The position numbers and the translations under genes were made by a program. Shown in pieces: positions 16,411 to 23,459 of a stretch of DNA of 23,459 bases (positions within the stretch are counted from its first letter, which is position 1; every line of letters starts with the position of its first letter). The DNA comes from Chondrus crispus (taxonomy: Eukaryota > Rhodophyta > Florideophyceae > Gigartinales > Gigartinaceae), in NCBI RefSeq assembly GCF_000350225.1, contig NW_005178576.1, positions 1 to 23,459 on the forward strand. Reading direction: 5' to 3'. The notes under the pieces are model-generated. The model was not told the origin of the DNA and did not search any database. It was given only the letters and a program-made list of their open reading frames with translations.

Positions 16411-18233
16411 TTCCATGCTTTACGGCCAAACTGGCCGAGGGTACAGTGGAGGACGAGGAAAGTTTTGACGCGATAGACGACATCCTCGCTCTTGACGGGG
16501 GGACCGCCCCTGATCGCCTCGATCAATTCCAAGCTGTCACTCCGGAGGAGCTCATTCGCGAGCAAGCCGTCGACCCCTTCTGCAATCGCATCAAGGAAGA
16601 AATGGACGCCGGGAAGGTGAGAATGTTCAGCGTGGAGACCGAGGAACTCGAAGGAACTCTATGCCGTACCGCGGCAGAGTTTGTACAAGTGGTGATAACA
16701 CAATCATTAAGGGACCGCGTCCTAGGGTTGAGCCACTACGCAAAATTGGCAGGCCAACCGGGAGGCAGGAAACTCTACAAGACATTGAGAGGATATTTTT
16801 ATTGGCCTACGATGGCCCTAGACTGCTACGCAGTCGGGAAGAATTGCGCTGCATGTGCGCGGGAAAGGGTGAAGTTAAGAAGAAACACGAAGGAAATGAA
16901 GCTGTTCACGCTCAAAGCTCCGCTGGAGTTTGTCGCCATCGACATCCTCGGCGAGCTAATTACAACTGAACGAAGAAATCGGTATATTCTCGTGATCAGC
17001 GATCGATACTCGAAACTGGTACGAACCGTACCGTTGAAGAAGATATCAGCTGCGCACATCGCACGAGCCTTCGTTCACCATTGGGTATTCGTGTACGGAC
17101 CGCCGGTCAAGCTGCTGTCCGACAATGGAACACAGTTCACGGCCCGGTTCTTTCAGAATGTCTGCCGAATTCTCGGCATACGCAATGTGTTCACGACTAC
17201 GTACCACCCGCAAGCCAACGGCCAAGTTGAGAGGTTTAACCGCACGCTGACTTCCGCGTTGCGAAAATATGTTGGAGAGCATCCCAAGGACTGGGACCTA
17301 TTTAGCGACGCTGTGACGTTCGCATACAACACGCAAGTTCATCGAACTACGAACATCGCGCCCTTCGAGCTGGTGTTAGCTCGGGCGCCGAGAAGCATTG
17401 CGTTACAAGCGCAGCCAAGTTTGGAAGGATTTAGCTCGAATCGAGCGTACTACCTGAAATGGCAGTCGTGGTTGGAAAGCCTGATGAAAGGCGCTGATAG
17501 AAGCCTGCGAAAAGAACAAGCGCGCTACAAGCGAAACTTTGACGCAAGGTTTCGCAAACCGAAGTATGACATCCCTTCAGGATCCTACGTTTTCCTCCGG
17601 AAGGAACAGGGGACCGCAACGGAACCTAGACATAAGCTGGCACAAGTTGCCACCGGACCGTATGCAGTCAAGAAATCAGATAAGAACACGGTTGTGGTCG
17701 CCATAGGGGACCAAGAAGAGCGCGTGTCGCGAGATAGAGTCGAATTAGGCCCTAGTCCCATGGACTACATGCCGATATCAGGCCTACGACAGGCTCTACA
17801 GTTCCTCAGCGGACGCGAGGGGAATCAAGAACGCGACGCGATGGAGAGTGAGGAAGGTCCTCCCACGCGAGCGCAGATGTTAGAGGACGAGGAAGATGTT
17901 GTCAGTCGAAACCCGTCAGCGGAGATACCGCAAGACTTACGGAGGACAACTAATTCAGAAGAGTTGGAGGAGTCGGAGAATCTTCAGGAGGGGAAAGAAA
18001 TTAACCCCAGACGCGAGGAAGAAAATGAGAATGCCGAGTGCGTGATAGAAAAGATCATCGATCACGGGCATCAAGATGAGGAATTAGTCCTCAGGGTGAA
18101 ATGGTATGGATATGAGACGAAGGACGCGACGTGGGAACCAGTCCCGCAATTACCGCGCAGCGCCGTGGTGAGATATTTCCGAAGGAAGAAGTTATCCTTG
18201 CCGCCGCAAGTCGGACGCGCCCAAGCAGGGTAA
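16411..18233 (+). pseudogene. pol: Integrase with chromodomain of A1 pol
   Basis: Integrase inserts the cDNA. The clean frame runs to TAA at 18231 and I see no ATG needed, as it is the end of pol. The N-terminal zinc-binding unit (HYAKLAGQPG ... CAACARE) has Gln (CAA 16755-16757) where the second His of HHCC is expected. The catalytic DDE is complete: Asp 16941 (VAIDILGEL), Asp 17121 (LLSDNGTQFTARFF), Glu 17229 (HPQANGQVERFNRTL). A GPY/F-like module follows (HKLAQVATGPYAVKK, from about 17632), then an acidic linker, and a C-terminal chromodomain at about 18039-18194 (VLRVKWYGYETKDATWEP). The chromodomain marks it as a chromovirus, whose targeting to chromatin is known from the family. Confidence 0.88.
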
Positions 18234-18883
18234 CACCCGTTGGGATGTCGTCAAGTTGGAATTGGTACTTTGAGACGCGGCGCGAAGACAGGGAAGAGTG
18301 GTGCTCACAGGAGTCGGGACAGCAGTGAGTAAGGAGATGGAGGGAAGAAGTGAGATAGGCACATTTCCCTTGACCGCTGCACATGTGGAGAGCGGCGAGT
18401 GTCGCCCTCCAAAGAAATGGAGGAGTTACTGTAGTCTCCGGTGTAGATAATACGCAAATTACGTATGATCACGCGTTGCGGTCGTGCGCACGTGATATGA
18501 CGTTTGGATCAGTGATCCGCCCCGGTCCAATTTGATTTGATGAAAATTCTATGGGGCATTTTAAGAATGGACAAACGGACAGTTGTCGCACGGGAAAATG
18601 CGAAACACAGAAGTAGAAGTGCAGTGTGAATTTTAACGAAAGTTAAGGGAACGGTACAGCTGGTCGAGAGTACAGGACGTGGAGATATTCACGAAGTCAA
18701 GTTCGGGCATCTGAGACGGGCTGCAACACGCCACCGACGCCGCCCATGCTCCGACTGAGTCGCAAGGAAGTCCTGATGGGAACGCCGATGACGTACAGCA
18801 GTCGTGCGCGCGGTACCACTTCTAACGGGTTTCTGATTTTCTTTTGTCATCAATGTTTTTGTTTTGTTTGTATCGCTCAACAG
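18234..18883. other. Unassigned sequence after A1 pol
   Basis: This should hold the 3' untranslated end of A1 and then its 3' LTR. Purine-rich stretches suited to a polypurine tract occur at 18330-18358 and 18410-18428. The second is followed by TGTAGTCTCC (18432), which resembles an LTR start, but the sequence beyond does not match LTR A1 and no partner end is found. A donor-like GTGAGTAAGG stands at 18325 and a strong acceptor (T-rich tract then CAACAG) ends at 18883. An odd-length dyad GGATCA-G-TGATCC lies at 18506-18518. There is no ORF of note. Confidence 0.4.
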
Positions 18884-20225
18884 GACCTCGTTACCGAGGA
18901 GAAGTAGAAGGAAATAGATCGTCTGGTAGACGACCGACGATCGTCGCAAAAAGACTTCAGACAAGCATGCGAGGAGGCACAAAACGACGCCCCGTGTCGC
19001 GGGCTGTTCGCAATTGAGGGCGAGCCGAAGAAGCAACACCGTGTCGCAAGCTCACGGTATCACGCGAGCAATTACACGACTGACTTCGTCATCGACGAGA
19101 AGGTTAATGTGTCAACACAATCAGAAAGGATGGGTTTCACCGCGTGCACATTCGTTTCGTCCCACGAGCGACCTGTGTACCCGCCTACCTCCCAAGTCCT
19201 TCTTTCTCCTCTTTTGCTTTTGTTTTGTTTTCGTTTTCCGTCTCTTTTCTTTTTTTCGTTTCTTTTGTGACATGCAGGGCACAAACCCCGAACCACGGGG
19301 AGCGGAAAGAAAGCCGCGCGACGTGCGCCGGTCGATGTCCTTGCCAGGAAGACTTACGAACCGACGATCGCCACTAATCTACGACGCGTTGGTTCAAGCG
19401 GAGACGGAGAGCCAAGTGTCTGTTCGTTTTGCACGGACGCCAAATTGCGAGACTCCCCTGTGCCTGTCAGGAATAATGTGCTGCGTGAGGAGCTGGAAGG
19501 ATGTCCGAAGAACATAAAAAGAATATGTATATACATGTATACAATGCAGTGACTGGAGTCACGCACGAAATCGAAGGAGCGGATTGCTGTCGCTCGTCGG
19601 AATGGGGGATGTCGTGGCACAAGCAAGGGTGGAGACTTTCGGTCCGTCAGCGTCGTAAACCACCTGGAAAGGTGCGCGCGTTAACGCACGAAACTATACT
19701 GCACGGAGTAGGTGAATTGTTCGCTCGCCGTTTCCCTACAATGATAACGAAAATCGGCTCGCCGCTGTTACTGAGGAGGTCACATTTGGTGGCATCTCTT
19801 TCGAAGAAGACAGTATTCGTCAAAGACAGGCGTGTCATGAAGTGATACGGGCTCCGGCGCCCTTTACGAATCTTTTTATTGTTGCAGTGTCGACGCGAGG
19901 GAGATTAGAACCATGGCCACCGATTTCTGTTGACCGTCGCGGACACGAGTGGCCTCGGTCGTACGACAACCGAACGAGGAAAAGAATGAGGATTTGTCCC
20001 CACACCCCGCCTACGTCGCACCCCCGAAGTTCAGAAGCTGGTAATGATTTCCGAGAACGGATGTCTGAAATACTTCCCGCAGTGTCCCCCGACAGTTACG
20101 AGGGTATCCACAAAATGAACGTCTCGTTCAAATCCCGACTACAGGCTGAGGACACTGCCAAACACCTGTACACGTGTCAAATTCGTGCACGACACTTTGT
20201 CCTTGCAAGGCTTAAATTGCGATGA
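18884..20225 (+). other. Possible exon fragments of an unidentified, decayed spliced ORF
   Basis: I do not recognise any protein here. Three T-rich tracts ending in CAG (at 18883, 19276 and about 19887) look like intron acceptors. Stretches after them read like protein in broken frames: 18908-19195 (FRQACEEAQNDAP, SNYTTDFVIDEK), 19276-19520 (SVCSFCTDAKLRDSPV, VLREELEGCPKN), around 19750-19830 (EEVTFGGISFEEDS) and 20020-20110 (EVQKLVMISENGCLKY). The first has a stop eight codons in. The longest simple ORFs (19501-19845 and 19842-20225) do not coincide well with these stretches. It may be an extra 3' gene of A1, an older element, or a dead host gene. Confidence 0.25.
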
Positions 20226-21890
20226 AGCCTCTGAGCCAAGGCCCAGACCCCTGTGACTCCCGTCGTCGTCGTCGACATTTCGAGGCCTGCGTGTCAGCGA
20301 CGACAAAAGGGAAATGACGGCGCCGACTTCGTGCCGACGACGTGGTGGTGGTCAGAGGACATAATAGAGGACACATTGACACCACTTCATTTCACATGAG
20401 GCAGCCACGAGGACAACTCGACGACAACGTCACAAAGGAAAGAGGGACTGTAAGGACAGTGTAGCTCGAGAACACGGCCCCACCGGCTGCAATGGATACA
20501 AGGCCAAAGCAACCAAACCTCGGGGACGCCGCACACTTCGGTGGGGTCGGCTCCGTAAGAACAACAAGTGCTCGACGAAGACAGACGCGTTACCAAGTGA
20601 CGCAAGTCTAGCCGTCCCTTCAGAAATTTTACTGGGGAAAGTAGAAACGTGAATTAACGAGACAACCCGGATCGCGAGGTGTAAACCTCCTGAGATCGGA
20701 TACCGGGAACAATGAGGTAGAGAAAAAATGTTACGACAAAGTAGCTGTTGAGACGTGGACGTCAATTGACATGACGTTGGTGGGTCGAAAGGGAAGCGCA
20801 AATATAGAGAGGACAAACGGATAACGCGCACATGGTCACTCACTGCCAGTGAACAAGGAAGAGGGCGCCGCGCTCGCTTTAATCACGTCCTCGCACACAA
20901 CGATTGCTACGAGGATCCGGTGTACCCGGTGCGACACTCCCAAGACACTCGCCACGCGATGTCGACGCACAAGGTGGAAAGGAACATATAAAATATTCTT
21001 ACAAGGTTCGCGTGCCATGCGCGGGGAAGGAGGAACGAAGGCCACGCTTTAGAGTGAAGGGATTACACAGTACTCCCCCCCGACGCGCAGAACTTAAGGA
21101 AAATCAGGGAACTCGAGGACGGTTTGACGCAGCGCCGGTGATCGTCGTAGCTGCCGATACCCTCGCTCTTGGTGAAAGGCTTGTGCCATTGGAAATCTGA
21201 CTTGAGCGAGGGTCCGACCAAGAATCGTCGAGAGACGAAACACTGATCGTCGGGGAGGATCACAGTGTACTGGTCTAGTCGATCCGCACTCTGCCTTCGG
21301 GAGGTGCGTCGGCGGTGTGGGTAACGCTCTCGGTATTAGCCCTATAGGTACGACTTCGGTCCCCTGGGTGAAGAGAATACGTGCCTAAACACTGAACCTC
21401 TCACTATACGTGTATAAGGTCGCGTACCTTGATTAATTTCGCACGGAAGAGGGTGACCCTAGGCGTGATTGTGAACAAATCACACGAGTACGACGAAGGC
21501 AGTTTCATTCTTGTGTTGTGGGAAACCTCATTGGGGTAGTACCGTATCAAGTTTGGACAAGCCGATTTCGGTTGCAGGGACCGTTCGCGGTAGTGACCAA
21601 AAGTCCTGGTTCGTCTACAGGCAAAGTGTTGTGCTTACTCGTGGCACGTTTGATTTAGTTCACAGTCGAAAGACCCGCACTGGCCGACATACAGGGGTAG
21701 CGCCCTAAGGCAATTTTAAGAAGAATACGCTTGTTCCACTCCGCCGGGAACAAGCACCAAGAACGTTTCCGAGTAATCGCTACAAACTTCTTATACGGGT
21801 GGGCTTGCCATTGTGTTGACTATCGGTTAACGGCTTGGGATCCCGGAACAGAAGACCTTGTATACTCGAAGGGTACATCCATTCGGCGAA
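20226..21890. other. Unassigned sequence upstream of the copia gag
   Basis: No convincing gene on either strand; the longest ORFs (about 137 codons minus, 98 codons plus) have no recognisable motif. A short coding-like run, GVIVNKSHEYDEGSFILVLW, lies near 21460-21520 but is followed by a stop. A perfect 9-bp stem (GCTTGTTCC/GGAACAAGC) with a 9-nt loop is at 21729-21755. The copia 5' LTR and PBS should end shortly before 21891, but I could not define them: no TGGTATCAGAGC-type site is present, and TGGGATCCCGG near 21836 is not a convincing tRNA complement. Confidence 0.35.
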
Positions 21891-23327
21891 ATGGATGACC
21901 AAAGCTCTGGATCGGTCAGAATCGAGAAGCTGACCGCATCTAACTTTTACATCTGGAAGCAGAAAATCCAGCTACTGCTTGCTCTCCGAGATGTCGATCA
22001 ATACGTTTTTGATGATATCCCGGAGAATGCGACGTCAGATGACCGGAGAAAATGGATGCGTGGTGACGCAAAAGCAAAGGCAGTCATCGGACTCACGCTT
22101 TCTGATGACTACTTGCAACATGTGCGAGGGTGTAGCAGTGCGAAAGAGACATGGGAAGCAATTCTGAATGTGTTTGAGCGTCATACTTTGCTCAACAAAC
22201 TTGCCGCCCGTCGCGACTTTTACACTGTATCCATGCTCCCATCCGAGAAAGTGCTCGTGTTCATCAATCGTGTGAAGCAACTTGCTGCCAGATTGCAGTC
22301 AATGAGTGTTGAGATTGACGATAAAGAAATTGCAATGGCTGTGTTGAATGGCTTGCCTCCACGATTCGATAACTTGATTGTTGCTCTTGACGCACTTGGC
22401 AATGAAGATAAAGTGCTTGGACTCGAGTTTGTGAAGAGTCGTCTGCTGCAAGAAGAACAACGAGAAAGCATGAAGACGGCTTCTGCTTCATCACCACATG
22501 CACCTGCACTTGTCAATCGTATGCCTACTCGACGCGATATGAAATGTACCAATTGCAATAGACATGGGCATACTGCAGCGCGTTGCTGGGGCAAGGACGT
22601 GAATGGGCGCCGACCTGCACCGCCAGATGGGTTTCGGTCACGCAACACTGGCTTAAAGCCAAGTGCATTCGTTTCTCGAGATGACAATTCTACTGCTGCC
22701 TTTGCGGAGAGTGACTTTACTTGCTTGCTTTCGACTTCCACTCCAGAAAAGAGGGCTGCAAACGCAAGGTCATGGCTTGTCGATTCCGGTTGCAGCGCTC
22801 ACATTACGTTTGATCGCTCTTTGTTCGTTACGTATGAACAGATGCAATCTGGATCAGTCGAGATGGGCACGAAGGCTAGAGCTAATGTCGCTGGTCGCGG
22901 CGAGGTAGAATTCATGTTGAACGTCAACGGTAGTCCCCATCCTTGCAAATTGTCAAACGTTTTGCATGTCCCTGATTTCGGATACTCGCTACTGTCTGTT
23001 AGCCAAATGGTTTCAAAGGGTTTGCAAGTGTCATTTGAAAATGAAAAATGCCGCGTTACTGCAGGACCAACTGTAGTTGCCACAGCGAGTCAAGTTGGGG
23101 ATTTGTACATACTTGACGTCATGAATGAAACCTTTTCTGCTCACGTAGTTACCCTGCAGACGCTACATGAACGCATGGCCCATGTTAATGTACAAGGAAT
23201 CGCATCAATGATTCACAATAATGTGGTAAGTGGCATCAACGTTCGTCAAAGCGATGTCATCAGTGCAATGAATCCGAAGTCTGACAATCACTCTCTCATT
23301 TGTCCAGCGTGTGTGTTCGTCTTCTGA
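21891..23327 (+). pseudogene. gag-pol: Ty1/copia gag-protease and start of integrase, truncated
   Basis: This is the N-terminal part of a copia polyprotein. I chose ATG 21891 (MDDQSSGSVRIEKL); the frame is open from 21858 without an earlier ATG. Residues 10-220 fit the copia-type Gag family (NFYIWKQKIQLLLALRD, VLNGLPPRFDNLIVAL). A CCHC knuckle is at 22545-22586 (CTNCNRHGHTAARC). The aspartic protease active site is WLVDSGCSAHIT (Asp codon 22782). The pre-integrase zinc-binding region follows (LHERMAHVN ... CPAC). The match to copia ends after CPACVF (about 23316), where G-K would be expected, and TGA follows at 23325-23327. No integrase core, RT or RNase H is in the window. Up to the breakpoint the frame is clean, so the element was recently active. 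It is a separate family from the gypsy elements to its left. Confidence 0.85.
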
Positions 23328-23357
23328 TGAAGAACTTGAAGTACTTCATCAGAAGAT
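23321..23357. repeat. Perfect 13-bp inverted repeat at the copia breakpoint
   Basis: The arms TCTTCTGATGAAG (23321-23333) and CTTCATCAGAAGA (23345-23357) flank an 11-nt loop. It begins within a few bases of where copia homology ends and contains the copia frame's stop. Confidence 0.7.
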
Positions 23358-23459
23358 CATCGATCGCGGCGTTTGTAACTGTCAAAACCAAGGCCCTTCC
23401 AGTTAGGAGATCAGAAACGCTAGAATGCCGATTCCTTTCATCTCCAGAACCAGGAATTA
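23358..23459. other. Unassigned right edge
   Basis: I cannot identify this. The minus strand is open in one frame from the window edge to about 23298, roughly 53 codons (DLLTGRALVLTVTNAAIDDL), so a gene entering from the right is possible. It is too short to claim. Confidence 0.2.

Larger units (their letters stand above)
10268..18233 (+). mobile_element. Nearly complete Ty3/gypsy chromovirus (copy A1)
   Basis: The order is LTR, PBS, gag, pol (protease, RT, RNase H, integrase, chromodomain), diagnostic of Ty3/gypsy elements of the chromovirus group. It inserted into gag of B2, with flanking bases CAGAG. Gag is intact, while pol needs four indels undone, so this copy cannot be autonomous as written. 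No copy of the 1049-bp LTR is present after pol. I end the element at the pol stop, but its 3' untranslated part certainly extends further. Confidence 0.9.
13640..18233 (+). pseudogene. pol: pol of chromovirus A1, one ancestral ORF broken by four indels
   Basis: The coding trace passes through frame 2 (13640 to about 13899), frame 1 (to about 15110), frame 0 (to about 16164), frame 1 (to about 16405) and frame 0 again (to 18233). Each change is explained by a small indel: AAGCC duplicated at 13895-13904, CCCAT duplicated at 15106-15115, an extra T in the run 16165-16168, and a missing A in the run 16406-16410. The comparison for the first two is with A2, which lacks both duplications. For the last two it is the expected RNase H sequence. 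The order PR, RT, RH, IN, chromodomain is intact. The first segment overlaps the end of gag by about 130 nt in the -1 frame. Confidence 0.85.

Noticed and set aside
18432..18450. TGTAGTCTCC and TGTAGATAAT as starts of a 3' LTR of A1
   Set aside because: The following sequence does not match the 5' LTR of A1, and no inverted partner (such as GGAGACTACA) occurs downstream.
20430..20843. 137-codon minus-strand ORF
   Set aside because: No motif, no homologue recognised, and a length expected by chance in this composition.
21271..21284. TGGTCTAGTCGATC as a further primer-binding site
   Set aside because: Only the first six bases match the other sites and no LTR terminus precedes it.

Overview
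The window looks like a repeat-dense, transposon-filled stretch of a eukaryotic nuclear genome. I infer an oomycete (Phytophthora/Pythium-like), from the style of the copia Gag and of the chromodomain-bearing Ty3/gypsy Pol. This rests on family resemblance only; another stramenopile or a red alga is possible. I see no convincing host housekeeping gene, no rRNA or tRNA gene and no CRISPR array.

Layout, left to right. (1) 1-3335: the 3' end of a Ty3/gypsy-like element (B1), with an 878-codon ORF on the MINUS strand ending 17 nt short of a 620-bp plus-oriented 3' LTR (2716-3335). (2) 3336-6250: internal part of a decayed chromovirus (A2; gag, protease, start of RT), entered in mid-gag and left in mid-RT. 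(3) 6251-7789: the 5' end of another family (C): LTR, primer-binding site (PBS), truncated gag. (4) 7790-10267: the 5' end of a B-family relative (B2): LTR, PBS, broken gag. (5) 10268-18233: a nearly full-length chromovirus (A1): LTR, PBS, intact gag, then pol with protease, RT, RNase H, integrase and chromodomain, broken by four small indels. (6) 18234-21890: 3.6 kb I cannot identify, with intron-like signals and no recognisable A1 3' LTR. (7) 21891-23327: a copia gag, protease and start of integrase, cut off next to a perfect 13-bp inverted repeat.

Blocks 2-5 read as nested insertions, all in plus orientation: B1 and C entered A2, B2 entered C, A1 entered B2. The visible host 5-mer beside each inserted LTR fits NRRAG. 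The LTRs share long inverted termini (TGTAG...CTACA), and three unrelated leaders share a 14-nt PBS.

The least ordinary items are the antisense ORF at the 3' end of B1, a stem-loop just inside the LTR end whose pairing survives while its sequence changes, and the unexplained 18.2-21.9 kb region.
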